From the NCBI GenBank assembly GCA_958431815.1, contig CAUASB010000003.1, forward strand, positions 62,001-126,000: a stretch of DNA of 64,000 nt, written 5' to 3'. The notes below the pieces were generated by a model that had not been told where the DNA came from, ran no database searches, and saw only the letters and a list, made by a program, of their open reading frames with translations. The DNA comes from an uncultured Eggerthella sp. Its GTDB lineage: Bacteria; Actinomycetota; Coriobacteriia; Coriobacteriales; Eggerthellaceae. The position numbers and the translations under genes were made by a program. Within the stretch, counting starts at the first letter, position 1, and every line of letters starts with the position of its first letter. This document shows, piece after piece, positions 48,667-58,075 of this stretch.

Positions 48667-49917
48667 TTAGAGCTCCGGGTAAAGGGGATGCTTGGCAATA
48701 AGACCGGCAACCTCTTCCTTGATTTCAGCGAGGCGTGCTTCGTCTTCGGCGTTGAACACGGTTGCAGCAATGAGCTGGCCGATTCGATGGAACTCTTCAG
48801 CATCGAATCCGCGCGTAGTGCCGGCAGCGGTGCCAACGCGGATGCCACTGGTTACGAAGGGCGAGCGCTTTTCGTTGGGGATGGTGTTCTTGTTCACCGT
48901 GAGGCCAACGCTTTCAAGCAGCTTCTCTGCATCCTTGCCGGTGATGTCGGCAGGCGTGAGGTCGACGAGAACCAGGTGGTTGTCGGTGCCGCCCGATACC
49001 AGGCGCAGACCGCCTTCAACCATGCCTTCGCCCATGGATGCGCAGTTCTTAACCACGTTTTCGATGTAGGTCTTGAACTCGGGCTTCAACGCTTCGCCGA
49101 ACGCCACGGCCTTTGCAGCGATGATGTGCATCAGCGGGCCGCCCTGGGTGCCGGGGAATACGGCAGAATTGATCTTCTTGGCCAGAGCTTCGTCGTTGGT
49201 GAGGATAAAGCCGCCACGAGGACCGCGCAGGGTCTTGTGGCTGGTAGAAGTTACCACGTGCGCATAGGGAACCGGGCTGGGATGCAAACCGGCGGCAACA
49301 AGGCCGGCGATGTGGGCCATGTCGATCATGAGGTAAGCGCCCACTTCATCGGCGATTTCGCGCATGCGCTTGAAATCGATGATGCGAGGATAGGCCGAAG
49401 CGCCGCCCACGATAAGCTTGGGCTTATGCTCCTTGGCAAGACGTTCCATCTCGTCATAGTCGATGAGCTCGGTTTCGGGGTTCACGCCGTAGGAAACGAT
49501 GTTGTAGTTCTTGCCCGAGAAGTTAACCGGGGAACCGTGGGTAAGGTGACCGCCGTTGTCGAGTGAAAGGCCCAGTACCGTGTCGCCCAGGTTGATAAGC
49601 GCCTGGTATGCAGCAAGGTTGGCATTTGCGCCGGAGTGAGGCTGTACGTTTGCGTACTTGCAGTTGAACAGCTTGCAAGCGCGCTCGATAGCCAGGTCTT
49701 CCACGATGTCGACCTTTTCGCAGCCACCGTAATAGCGCTTACCGGAATAGCCTTCAGCGTACTTGTTGGTAAGCACCGTACCCATAGCCTGCATTACCGC
49801 AGGGGAAGCGATATTTTCTGATGCGATGAGCTCGATGGTTGAGCGCTGACGGGAAAGCTCCTGCCCGATTGCGTCTGCTATTTGGGGATCTTCTGCTGCG
49901 AGATAGTCGTAAGACAT
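48667..49917 (-). CDS. glyA: Serine hydroxymethyltransferase
   Basis: 416 residues. PLP enzyme interconverting serine and glycine with tetrahydrofolate, the main one-carbon source. The start region QRSTIELIASENIASPAVMQAMGTVLTNKYAEGYSGKRYYGGCEKVD is diagnostic; the cofactor lysine is in VVTSTSHKTLRGPRGG. Upstream ribosome site AAAGGAG. The 3' flank carries a palindromic element and then a terminator. Confidence 0.98.
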   Translation of the reverse strand: MSYDYLAAEDPQIADAIGQELSRQRSTIELIASENIASPAVMQAMGTVLTNKYAEGYSGKRYYGGCEKVDIVEDLAIERACKLFNCKYANVQPHSGANANLAAYQALINLGDTVLGLSLDNGGHLTHGSPVNFSGKNYNIVSYGVNPETELIDYDEMERLAKEHKPKLIVGGASAYPRIIDFKRMREIADEVGAYLMIDMAHIAGLVAAGLHPSPVPYAHVVTSTSHKTLRGPRGGFILTNDEALAKKINSAVFPGTQGGPLMHIIAAKAVAFGEALKPEFKTYIENVVKNCASMGEGMVEGGLRLVSGGTDNHLVLVDLTPADITGKDAEKLLESVGLTVNKNTIPNEKRSPFVTSGIRVGTAAGTTRGFDAEEFHRIGQLIAATVFNAEDEARLAEIKEEVAGLIAKHPLYPEL

Positions 49918-49994
49918 ATGCTCCGCGCTCCTTTCGAACTGCGTTACGCATGCTTGTAATGTGCAACAAAGGGTAGCACATGCCCATAAAAATA

Positions 49995-50028
49995 GTGCAC
50001 CAACCGGCAGTGAAACCGGTTAGCGCAC
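49995..50028 (-). terminator. Terminator after the lipoprotein gene
   Basis: An imperfect 13-bp stem with the AACCGG/CCGGTT core is followed on the minus strand by TATTTTTATG. Confidence 0.75.
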
Positions 50029-50058
50029 AAATCGTATCATTCTTGAAACAGTTGGCCT

Positions 50059-50673
50059 TTAGTTCTGGAAGAACGAGGCATCGGCTCCGCCGCCAAGCAA
50101 GGCTTCGGCCAAGGCCTGGTCGTTGTCGGTGTTGTCGGTAGCGTACTTCCAGTCGCTACCGTCCTTTTCCATCGTGAACGTTACCTGGGTGGTAACCGGA
50201 TCGGCTCCGTCAACGGCGTCCATGAAGGTCTTGCCCGCATAGGCGTACACCTCGTCGATGGAAGAGAACTGCTGGTTCAGGGCATCGTTCTCGAACGAGT
50301 CGCTCCAGCCGGTCATGATCACGTACAGCTGCTTGCAGGTGATCGAGGCATTGACGGTTGCCGTGTTGCCATCGACCTTCACATCGCCCAGCTCGTAGGA
50401 AAAGCCGTTCAGCCACGACTTCACAAAGGCGGTGCTGTCCAGGTTCAGAGTGGTGAAGCTGTTGCCTCCTGCCATGCCCGCTTCGTCAGAGAGCTTGCTG
50501 ATGGTGTCGTCGGACGGGTTCACCAGCTGGCCAAGCTGGGCATCGAGCGCTTCCTTGGCCTGGTCTTCATCAGACGGACCGCACGCAGTGAGGACGAAGC
50601 CCAGCATGCACGCGCATACCGCAGCGAGCCCCGCAAGGATTCCCCGGCGCATAAAGGTGGTGGTCTTTTCCAT
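50059..50673 (-). CDS. Secreted lipoprotein of unknown function
   Basis: 204 residues from the ATG at 50673 (GAAAGGGGC upstream). Signal peptide with basic start (FMRRGILAG) and lipobox LTAC, Cys31. The mature part is acidic, with KEALDAQLGQLVNP and a beta region ending in VTFTMEKDGSDWKYATDNTDNDQALAEALLGG, resembling the DUF5105-like small lipoproteins of Gram-positive anaerobes; that link is from memory and loose. It lies between rpiB and glyA on the same strand and has its own terminator. Confidence 0.82.
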   Translation of the reverse strand: MEKTTTFMRRGILAGLAAVCACMLGFVLTACGPSDEDQAKEALDAQLGQLVNPSDDTISKLSDEAGMAGGNSFTTLNLDSTAFVKSWLNGFSYELGDVKVDGNTATVNASITCKQLYVIMTGWSDSFENDALNQQFSSIDEVYAYAGKTFMDAVDGADPVTTQVTFTMEKDGSDWKYATDNTDNDQALAEALLGGGADASFFQN

Positions 50674-50709
50674 GGCTGCCCCTTTCGTCGGCAAATTCAG
50701 CTGAACACC

Positions 50710-51144
50710 CTAGTCCAGCGCGTTGATCTTCTCTACGCGGCCCGCATGGCGACCACCGGCAAATTCGGTGGTAAGGAAAGCGTCCAGGATGCTCTCATTG
50801 TCTTCCAGGGAAACAAAACGGCCCGAAAGCGTGATGACGTTGGCATCATTGTGCTCGCGGCACAACACGGCGAAATCGCGACGAACCACATTGGCAGCGC
50901 GGATGCCTGCCATCTTGCCGACGGCCATGGCCATGCCGATGCCCGTACCGCATACCAGAACGCCGCGTTCGGCAACGCCAGACTGAACATCTGCGCCCAC
51001 CTTCACGGCAAAGTCGGGGTAATCCACACGGTTGTCGCTATCGGGGCCGCGGTCGATCACCTCGTGACCTTGCTCCTTCAGATACGCAGCCAGCTGCTGC
51101 TTCTGCTCGAAGCCGGCGTGATCCGATGCGATGGAAATCTTCAT
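50710..51144 (-). CDS. rpiB: Ribose-5-phosphate isomerase B
   Basis: 144 residues from the ATG at 51144 with AAAAGGAG upstream; the longer frame overlaps glpK and is not credible. RpiB/LacAB fold: N-terminal ISIASDHAGFEQKQQLAAYL, RGPDSDNRVDYPDFA, and GVLVCGTGIGMAMAVGKMAGIRAANV with the active-site Cys of the RpiB subgroup, then HNDANVITLSGRF. Links the pentose phosphate branch to glyA and nucleotide supply. The rpiB-glyA-upp-atp order recalls Bacillus. Confidence 0.95.
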   Translation of the reverse strand: MKISIASDHAGFEQKQQLAAYLKEQGHEVIDRGPDSDNRVDYPDFAVKVGADVQSGVAERGVLVCGTGIGMAMAVGKMAGIRAANVVRRDFAVLCREHNDANVITLSGRFVSLEDNESILDAFLTTEFAGGRHAGRVEKINALD

Positions 51145-51305
51145 GGTGGATGCTCCTTTTCCGCCCGTGGCGGCATGCGCGAGGCAAAGGCACGGCGATG
51201 CGCCTTGGCCAATGGGTTGTTTGGCTCCCATTATACGGAAGAAGCAAGCCCGGTAGCCGCAGGCGCTTGCATGGAGCCGAAAGCTGCGCCGAACGGGTCT
51301 TTCGC

Positions 51306-52799
51306 CTAACAGGTTCGGGTCCGCGCCACGCAATCGTGCCAATAGGCGAGCATACGCGCCCGCGCCTCGGCACTCGCCTTCGGCGTGAATGTGCGGTCGA
51401 TTCCGCGCAGGCTGGCAATTTCTTCCGTGCTTTGCCAGAAGCCCGTTGCCAAACCTGCCAGGTAAGCGGCGCCGAGCGCCGTGCTCTCCACACACTGAGG
51501 GCGTTGGATGGCCGCACCCACAATATCGGCGCAGCACTGCAGCATGAAGTTGTTGCGGCACGCTCCCCCGTCGACAGCGAGCACCGAAACAGGCGCTTCG
51601 GCATCACGCGCCATGCCTTCGAGCACGTCCTGCACCTGAAAACCCTGCGCTTCCAGACAGGCGCGCACCACGTGCGCCTTGGTGGCGCCACGGGTAAGGC
51701 CGTAGATGGCACCGCGCGCGTTGGCATCCCAGTAGGGCGCGCCAAGCCCCGTGAACGCAGGCACCACGCATACGCCTGCGGAATCGGGCACGCTTTTCGC
51801 CAGTTGTTCGGTTTCGGACACATCTCCGATAAGGCCCAGCCCGTCGCGCAGCCACTGCATCAGGGCGCCTGCCATGAACACGCTGCCTTCCAACGCATAT
51901 TCCAGGCCCGTCGTTTTGGGAGCGGAAGCCGCAACGGTGGTTACCAGCCCATGGGTGGAATCGCACGCCTTCTGCCCCGTGTTCATAAGCAGGAAGCAAC
52001 CAGTGCCGAATGTAGCCTTCACCTGCCCGGGCTTAAAGCAGCATTGGCCGAAAAGCGCCGCCTGCTGATCACCCGCAACACCGCGAATGGGGATGGCACC
52101 CGCAATAACGGGATGGTGCATATTCCCGAAATCACCTGATGAGGGACGCACTTCGGGCAACATCGATTCTGGCACGCCGAACAGCTGGCACAACCATGGG
52201 TCCCATTGCCCGGAGTGGATGTTGAAGAGCATGGTGCGGCTTGCGTTGGTGGGGTCGGTAGCGTGGACTTCGCCTTGGGTAAGGTTCCAGATGAGCCACG
52301 AATCCACCGTGCCAAAGGCAAGCTCACCCGCTTCGGCACGTTCGCGCGCACCTGGGACCCGGTCCAAGATCCACGCTATCTTCGAAGCTGAATAGTAGGC
52401 ATCGGGGATGAGCCCCGTCCGTTTGGTTACCTCTGCGGCGGTTTCGGCATCGGGACAGCAGCGTTCCACGATTTCGGTGGTGCGGCGGCACTGCCATACG
52501 ATGGCGTTGTAGATGGGCTCGCCGGTAACGCGGTCCCATACCACCGTGGTTTCGCGTTGGTTGGTGATGCCGATGCTGTCTATCTGGTTAGCGGAAACGC
52601 CTGACGAAACAAGCAATTCCGTCAAAACCTTCAACTGGCTTGAAAGGATGTCTTTCGGGGAATGTTCCACCCAACCCGGCTGTGGGAACAGCTGCGGAAA
52701 CGCACTTTGCGTAAGTGCCTTGATGCGACCCAGCTTGTCTATCAAGACCGCACGGGAAGACGTGGTTCCCTGGTCGAGCGCGATAACGTATTCACCCAT
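51306..52799 (-). CDS. glpK: Glycerol kinase
   Basis: 497 residues from the ATG at 52799. FGGY kinase that phosphorylates glycerol. YVIALDQGTTSSRAVLID is the N-terminal phosphate loop; TNQRETTVVWDRVTGEPIYNAIVWQ, GTVDSWLIWNLT and GVAGDQQAALFGQ are the standard blocks; FKPGQVKATFGTGCFLLMNTG and GLGAPYWDANARG complete the set. No glpF or glpD is nearby. Ribosome site AAAGG. It lies between a hydrolase and rpiB. Confidence 0.96.
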   Translation of the reverse strand: MGEYVIALDQGTTSSRAVLIDKLGRIKALTQSAFPQLFPQPGWVEHSPKDILSSQLKVLTELLVSSGVSANQIDSIGITNQRETTVVWDRVTGEPIYNAIVWQCRRTTEIVERCCPDAETAAEVTKRTGLIPDAYYSASKIAWILDRVPGARERAEAGELAFGTVDSWLIWNLTQGEVHATDPTNASRTMLFNIHSGQWDPWLCQLFGVPESMLPEVRPSSGDFGNMHHPVIAGAIPIRGVAGDQQAALFGQCCFKPGQVKATFGTGCFLLMNTGQKACDSTHGLVTTVAASAPKTTGLEYALEGSVFMAGALMQWLRDGLGLIGDVSETEQLAKSVPDSAGVCVVPAFTGLGAPYWDANARGAIYGLTRGATKAHVVRACLEAQGFQVQDVLEGMARDAEAPVSVLAVDGGACRNNFMLQCCADIVGAAIQRPQCVESTALGAAYLAGLATGFWQSTEEIASLRGIDRTFTPKASAEARARMLAYWHDCVARTRTC

Positions 52800-52886
52800 G
52801 GCATTCGCCTTTCCGTTTCGGGGTTTCAAAGCCCGCTGAAACGCACCGCCCCAAAGCACGCAGCAGGAAGCTTCTGCAACAGAGTT

Positions 52887-54056
52887 TTATTTGCCGTCCG
52901 GTTCGGCCGACGGAGCGCTAGCCGAATCGGTCGATGGCGCATTGGCATCTTCGGTCTTCGGATCGTCAGCCGCTTCTTCGGGCTGCTCGGCTGCGGGTTC
53001 TGACGCTGCGCTTTTAGAGCCTTTGCCCTTAAGGCTTTCATCGGATTCTTCTTTTTGAGGCTTTTCGACTTCGCGCTCGCGAATCACGGCGTTCATCACC
53101 ATGCACTCGGTGAACCACTGCTCAACATCGTTGTAAACGTCAAGGCGGCGCGGCTCGTTCAAAATCTCGTGGCGCATGTTCGGGTAAATCACCACGCGCA
53201 CATCTTCCACGCCCTGATTACGATACAAATCGGCCGCTGCTTCGACATCTTTGCCGCACGAACCCACCGGGTCTTCGGCGCCGGCAACGAACAGCAGGGG
53301 AAGCTGCTTGGGCACCGCCGCAGCGCTTTTCTTCGTAACCACTTCGGCGGTCAGGTCGGTGAGCGTTGCATAGGCGCCCACAGAAAATGCCTGGCCGGAA
53401 AGGGGGTCGGCCAAATACGCGTCCACCACAGCGGGGTCAGTTGATATCCAATCGGAATCAGTGCGGGCGTCTTCGATTGCAGAAGAAAACGCACCGATTA
53501 CCAAAGAATCCACCAAGCGGGAACGATACGTTTCGCCTCGAACTGCGCCGACAACACGCGAAAGGGTGCGCCCTGCAAGTGACAGAATGCGAGGTTGGTT
53601 GCCCGTTCCGCATATCACGGCACCGGAAAGCCCCTTCGCGTTGCGGGCGATGCAAGCGCGCACCACGAAACTGCCCATGGAATGCCCGAACAGGAACAGG
53701 GGAAGCGTGCCGTCTTCCCGACTGAGCTTCAGGGCTGCCTCACGCGCACGCGTCACATCGGCAACCAGGATGTCCTTGCCGCCTTCAAGCGGCATGCACC
53801 CCAATTCATCGGCAGAAGACACGCTTTTCCCGTGACCGATGTGATCGTGGCCGAACACCACATAGCCCAGCCCCGTCAAAAAACGCGCAAAGGAATCGTA
53901 GCGTCCGATGTGCTCGGCCATGCCGTGTACAAGCTGCACCACGCCGCGGCGGCTGTACACCGGGTCGGGCAGCCACACCACAACGCGCAGCCACGACCGG
54001 CCATCGGCAGAGAGCGTGGAGGTTTCCTGAACCCGCGGATACGGATTTCGAGCCAC
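52887..54056 (-). CDS. Alpha/beta hydrolase, monoacylglycerol-lipase/S33 type
   Basis: 389 residues from the GTG at 54056 (GGGGAGG 8 bp upstream; a GTG three codons earlier overlaps that site). Serine aminopeptidase S33 fold: VVQLVHGMAEHIGRYDSFARFL oxyanion region, nucleophile GHSMGS, catalytic Asp in VAGAEDPVG and His in NMRHEIL. The last 75 residues are an acidic Lys/Glu/Ala/Ser/Pro-rich tail without a membrane anchor. Together with glpK directly downstream it could release and then phosphorylate glycerol from lipids (inference). No signal peptide. Confidence 0.88.
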   Translation of the reverse strand: MARNPYPRVQETSTLSADGRSWLRVVVWLPDPVYSRRGVVQLVHGMAEHIGRYDSFARFLTGLGYVVFGHDHIGHGKSVSSADELGCMPLEGGKDILVADVTRAREAALKLSREDGTLPLFLFGHSMGSFVVRACIARNAKGLSGAVICGTGNQPRILSLAGRTLSRVVGAVRGETYRSRLVDSLVIGAFSSAIEDARTDSDWISTDPAVVDAYLADPLSGQAFSVGAYATLTDLTAEVVTKKSAAAVPKQLPLLFVAGAEDPVGSCGKDVEAAADLYRNQGVEDVRVVIYPNMRHEILNEPRRLDVYNDVEQWFTECMVMNAVIREREVEKPQKEESDESLKGKGSKSAASEPAAEQPEEAADDPKTEDANAPSTDSASAPSAEPDGK

Positions 54057-54070
54057 TGTGCGCACCTCCC

Positions 54071-54715
54071 CTAGGAAAGCGCGCGAATGTCGGCAATGGT
54101 AATTGCCCCTTCGCGCACCAAAACGGGATGGTCGCCTGAAGCGCAGTTCACGATGGTAGAAGCGATGCCGCTTTTGGGCTCGTCGTCAGAGATGGCCGCC
54201 CCTACAGCTGCAAAGATTGCAGGGTCTATCTCATCGAAGGCGATGGTGTTCTTCTGACCTGAAAGGTTAGCCGACGTGGTGGCTATAGGGCACCCCAGCT
54301 CCCTTATCAGCGCATGGGCGGTTTCGTTGGCAGGCATGCGCAGGCCGATGGTGCCCTCTGCAGAACGAAACGCCTCGGGAACTTCGCTCGATGCCTTCAC
54401 GATGATAGTAAGGGGGCCCGGCCAAAACGTGCGCGCCAAGGTAAAGGCGAAATCGGGCACCACCTTGCCGTACCGCTCCAGGTCCTCGATGCCGCCCACC
54501 AACCAGGCAATGGGCTTTTTCTTTTCGCGGTGTTTGATGGTGTACAGGATTTCGGGGCTGGGCGCATGGAGCACCGAAACACCCAGGCCGAACAACGTAT
54601 CGGTGGGAAAAACAACGGGCTTGCCGCTTTTCAGCGCGGCAAGAGCTTCTTCTGGCGTGTGCGATACCGTAGGCATTGTCATCATAGCTTTCACGATTAT
54701 GGAACGATTTGCCAT
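54071..54715 (-). CDS. Threonylcarbamoyl-AMP synthase (Sua5/YciO/YrdC)
   Basis: 214 residues if started at 54715; internal ATGs at 54685, 54682 and 54676 are equally possible and fit the family length better, and none has a strong ribosome site. Motifs: GKPVVFPTDTLFGLGV, KHREKKKPIAWLV (KxR...KP), WPGPLTIIV, TIGLRMP and CPIATTSANLSGQ. It makes the threonylcarbamoyl-adenylate used for t6A37 in ANN-decoding tRNAs. 14 bp upstream of the hydrolase gene. The sua5-rpiB-glyA-upp-atp neighbourhood is conserved in Bacillus. Confidence 0.92.
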   Translation of the reverse strand: MANRSIIVKAMMTMPTVSHTPEEALAALKSGKPVVFPTDTLFGLGVSVLHAPSPEILYTIKHREKKKPIAWLVGGIEDLERYGKVVPDFAFTLARTFWPGPLTIIVKASSEVPEAFRSAEGTIGLRMPANETAHALIRELGCPIATTSANLSGQKNTIAFDEIDPAIFAAVGAAISDDEPKSGIASTIVNCASGDHPVLVREGAITIADIRALS

Positions 54716-54850
54716 GCAGCCATGTGCATGGCGCTAAGCCTTATCACAGGAGTTCAATAATACCGCGCCCAACCCGTTTCGCATGACGGCACGCAGGCAT
54801 TGGAAGCTGGTTTCAGCGAACTGTTACCTTTCACCGACCTGTCCGCCAAA

Positions 54851-54884
54851 AGCGGGAAATGGGGGGCTGCCCCCATTTCCCGCT
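54851..54884 (-). terminator. Terminator of the two-flavoprotein operon
   Basis: A perfect 15-bp stem AGCGGGAAATGGGGG with a 4-nt loop begins at the stop codon of the 54883 gene and is followed by TTTTGG. Confidence 0.88.
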
Positions 54885-56562
54885 AGCAGTATCGTTGGGC
54901 GATCTTGGCGGCCACGCGCAAGCCATCGCACGCAGCAGACATGATGCCGCCCGCGTAGCCGGGGCCTTCGCCGCAGGGAAACACGCCGTTGCCGGGAAGT
55001 TCCTCGGTTTCTGTCCCCGGCTTGGCGAAACGCGCCTGGAAATCACGGCCACGGCAGATGCGCACGGGTGAAGAAGAGCGCGTTTCCGGTGCCGTCATCA
55101 GGGCATTCGGATCATCGAAGCCTTTGAGCTTACGACCAAGCAAGGGTAGGGCCTCTGCGAGCGACTCGGAAACGAACTTAGGGAAGCACTCGGCGATGGA
55201 CGCCTCCACCACACCGCGAGCGTAAGTAGGCTGCGGACCCTGGCCGTGCTTGGCTGCTCCTGTTCCCAGAAAATCGCCGATGCGCTGCGCCGGTGCTTCG
55301 TAGGGTTTGCCGCCATGTTCAGCGGAAACGCGGAAGGCGGCTTGCTCGATATTGCGCTGCAGCTGAACGCCGGCAAGCACATCGCTGCTGCCGAAATCGG
55401 CAGGATCGACGTTCACCAGCACGGCGGAATTGGCATTCTTGCCAGCGCGGGCATAGCGGCTCATGCCGTTGGTCACGATGCCGCCCTTTTCGCTTGCCGC
55501 TGCAACCACTTCACCGCCGGGGCACATGCAGAACGTGTACACGCTGCGGCCGGTGGGCAGATGCACAGCAAGCTTGTACTCGGCAGCGCCCAAGGCAGGA
55601 TGCTTTGCCGCCTTACCCCATTGCGCCTGGTTGATAGCCGCTTGCGGGTGCTCGATGCGCACGCCAACCGAAAAGGGCTTCTGCTCCATAACAAAGCCCT
55701 GGTCGCGGCATAGCTCGAACACATCGCGCGCCGAATGGCCACATGCCAATACTAGCTCCGAGGCAAGCACCTCTTCGCACAGGGGGTTTTCTGCACACTC
55801 CAGCTTGACCGAAGCCAGCTTGCCGCCCTCGAACCGCCAACCAGAAAGACGTGTGCCGAAGCGCACTTCCCCACCGCGGCGGATTATCTCGTTACGCATG
55901 GCGCTTACGATGCCCGGCAAATTGTCGCTGCCTAGATGCGGATGCGCTTCTACCAGAATGCTCTCGGGCGCGCCGGCATCGACGAACCAATGCAGCACGT
56001 GCTTGGCGAAGGGGTTCTTGATGTTGGTAGTGAGCTTCCCATCCGAAAACGTGCCAGCACCGCCTTCACCGAATTGAATGTTGGAATCGGGGTTCAACCT
56101 ACCCGTTTCATGGAATGTCTCAATGTCGGCAGCACGCCTTTCCACATCGAAGCCGCGCTCTACCACCAAGGGACGAAGGCCGCAGCGCGCCAGATACAGC
56201 GCCGCGAACAGACCGGCCGGTCCCAGGCCAACTACTACGGGCCTTGGGCCATTTGCTTTGATTGCTGCAGAGCAATCGGGGCACGAAAGCGGCTCGTAGC
56301 GCTTTGCCACGCGCACGTTCAAGCCTTTGGGCGCCTTTTCCAGAAGGCGGCGTTCAAGGGCTTCGGGCAGCATAACCTGAAACGACGTAGTGAAATGCAC
56401 GTTGTTCTTCTTACGGGCATCAACGCTTTTGCGCGTGAGCGTCAGACCCTTGATATCGTGCTGGGAGACGCCCAGCGACTTCGCAACTTCCGTCACCTGC
56501 TTCCCCGCGTTTTCGGGAAGCGCCGCATCGAGCGAAAGACGAATGCCTGAAACTTCTATCAT
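54883..56562 (-). CDS. FAD-dependent dehydrogenase-like protein (COG2509 type)
   Basis: 559 residues from the ATG at 56562 with AAGGAACAGGC upstream. An N-terminal basic domain (1-95, LTLTRKSVDARKKNNVHFTTSFQV) precedes a dinucleotide fold VVVGLGPAGLFAALYLARCGLRPLVVERG (GxGxxG, about 110-140), then NIQFGEGGAGTFSDGKLTT, EAHPHLGSDNLPGIV and, near the end, NGVFPCGEGPGYAGGIMSAACDG. The family is widespread in anaerobes and has no assigned reaction. Overlaps the upstream flavoprotein gene by 4 bp. Confidence 0.88.
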   Translation of the reverse strand: MIEVSGIRLSLDAALPENAGKQVTEVAKSLGVSQHDIKGLTLTRKSVDARKKNNVHFTTSFQVMLPEALERRLLEKAPKGLNVRVAKRYEPLSCPDCSAAIKANGPRPVVVGLGPAGLFAALYLARCGLRPLVVERGFDVERRAADIETFHETGRLNPDSNIQFGEGGAGTFSDGKLTTNIKNPFAKHVLHWFVDAGAPESILVEAHPHLGSDNLPGIVSAMRNEIIRRGGEVRFGTRLSGWRFEGGKLASVKLECAENPLCEEVLASELVLACGHSARDVFELCRDQGFVMEQKPFSVGVRIEHPQAAINQAQWGKAAKHPALGAAEYKLAVHLPTGRSVYTFCMCPGGEVVAAASEKGGIVTNGMSRYARAGKNANSAVLVNVDPADFGSSDVLAGVQLQRNIEQAAFRVSAEHGGKPYEAPAQRIGDFLGTGAAKHGQGPQPTYARGVVEASIAECFPKFVSESLAEALPLLGRKLKGFDDPNALMTAPETRSSSPVRICRGRDFQARFAKPGTETEELPGNGVFPCGEGPGYAGGIMSAACDGLRVAAKIAQRYC

Positions 56563-57920
56563 GCCTGTTCCTTCCCAATCTGGCGGGCAATGCTTCTTCC
56601 GGCAAGGATGCCGCATGCCCATGCCCAATGCAGGTTGTAGCCACCGCAGGGGCCATCCACATCGAGCGCTTCGCCCAGCACATACAGGCCGGGTTCGCCC
56701 TTTGCCTGCAGCGTTTCAGCGCTCACCGCCTGTGGGTCGATGCCACCGCGATGCACCTGACATTGCTGCGCGTCGGCTATGCCGCACACGCGCAGGGGGA
56801 ATGCTTTCATGACCCGCGCGAGCTTACCGCATTCCTCCTGCTTAAGCGGTTTATCTGCGCAAACGCCAGCTGCTGTCAAGAGCGCAGCACCTAGCTCGGG
56901 CAGTACAAATCCACGGAACGCCTCACGCGCAGGCTTCCCCTGAAACAGTTGGGCACGATCCGTTAGCAACGCCACCGCCTCTTCGTAATCTGTTTCCGGC
57001 AGCATATCAAGCTGCAAAACGTCGCCCGGCTTCGCGTAACGGGATGCGTTGAACACCACGATGCCCGATACGCCATAGGGACGAAACAGCACTTCCCCCT
57101 TCTCGAAAAAGCCTACCCCGGAAAGCGAAACCTGCGCCTGCACGCGGATGCCATCCAGCTCATCGGCAGAAACGCCTTCGGGAAACTCCGTCGAAAGAGG
57201 CCCGAGCGTTGGCTGCCAAACCTGCAGCCGCAAATCAGGATTGCAACCTTGCACCAGAGTGTCTGCAAAGCCCCCACCGGCTGCCACCACCACGCACTTG
57301 GCACGCACCGAAGAACGCTTGGGATGCTCGGGCTCCCAAGACGATGGACCTGCCGCACTTTTGGCTGATGGGAGGGAGGCTTCTTCCAAACGCACCACAT
57401 AGCCCTCTTCGCTGGGCGCAACCTCCTTGGCGCGCACACACGTATGGATATCAACCGCATTCGAGGAAAGCGCGCCCGTCAGCGCCTCAAGCACTGAAGA
57501 CGCCTTGTTGGAAAACGGGTACAGCAACCCGCCGCTTTGCGGTGCCTCACTCCATACCAGCCCCAAATGCTCGAACCAGCGCACAACGGAGCCAATCGGC
57601 CCACCAGGAAGCTCCGCCAGAGTCTGCGCAACAAAGTCGCTGTTCCTGTAACGCGCTGTTTCTAAGCAGGAATTCGAGAAATTACAGCGCCCATTGCCGC
57701 TGCGCAAAATGGACGCACCAATGCGTTTTCCCTGTTCAACGACAAGAATACGGGGAACGCCTTGCCCTATTTCATGCGCCTGTTGCATACATGAGACGGC
57801 GCACGCCAACCCAGCAGCGCCAGCTCCCACGATCACAACGTCATACATTTCGTCAAACGCAAACGGTTTGCGCTGCTCAGCAGCTTGGCGCTTGCGCTGT
57901 ATCTTTTTCTTTTTGCTCAT
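56559..57920 (-). CDS. BaiN/RdsA-type NAD(P)/FAD-dependent oxidoreductase (HI0933 family)
   Basis: 453 residues from the ATG at 57920. A Lys/Arg-rich 20-residue start leads to VVIVGAGAAGLACAVSCMQQ (FAD site), GRCNFSNS, GGLLYPFSNKASSVLEAL and VVAAGGG; the C-terminus has GLYVLGEALDVDGPCGGYNLHWAWACG. All are hallmarks of the HI0933/BaiN group, some members of which reduce bile-acid or other enoyl substrates. An alternative ATG lies 24 codons in. ATGA overlap with the next gene; both flavoproteins likely work together. Confidence 0.9.
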   Translation of the reverse strand: MSKKKKIQRKRQAAEQRKPFAFDEMYDVVIVGAGAAGLACAVSCMQQAHEIGQGVPRILVVEQGKRIGASILRSGNGRCNFSNSCLETARYRNSDFVAQTLAELPGGPIGSVVRWFEHLGLVWSEAPQSGGLLYPFSNKASSVLEALTGALSSNAVDIHTCVRAKEVAPSEEGYVVRLEEASLPSAKSAAGPSSWEPEHPKRSSVRAKCVVVAAGGGFADTLVQGCNPDLRLQVWQPTLGPLSTEFPEGVSADELDGIRVQAQVSLSGVGFFEKGEVLFRPYGVSGIVVFNASRYAKPGDVLQLDMLPETDYEEAVALLTDRAQLFQGKPAREAFRGFVLPELGAALLTAAGVCADKPLKQEECGKLARVMKAFPLRVCGIADAQQCQVHRGGIDPQAVSAETLQAKGEPGLYVLGEALDVDGPCGGYNLHWAWACGILAGRSIARQIGKEQA

Positions 57921-57992
57921 ACGCCCATGATACGTGAGTGACGCCGCACGTGCCCAGGAAAGGCTTGCCCCCAACACGAACCGCAGAATGAA

Positions 57993-58024
57993 GAAAGCCA
58001 GCCCTGCCTACGGGACTGGCTTTC
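57993..58024 (-). terminator. Terminator of the desulfoferrodoxin gene
   Basis: GAAAGCCAG-c-CC, 7-nt loop, GG-ga-CTGGCTTTC, with T-rich sequence on both sides. Confidence 0.8.
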
Positions 58025-58075
58025 TTTTGCGCATTCAAGCTGCCTTATTTGGCAAGGAGCAGGATTCGCTCTTTG

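Noticed and set aside
50710..51561. 283-codon frame including rpiB
   Set aside because: The extra N-terminal 139 codons overlap glpK antisense-like sequence and are unlike RpiB; the ATG at 51144 has a proper ribosome site.
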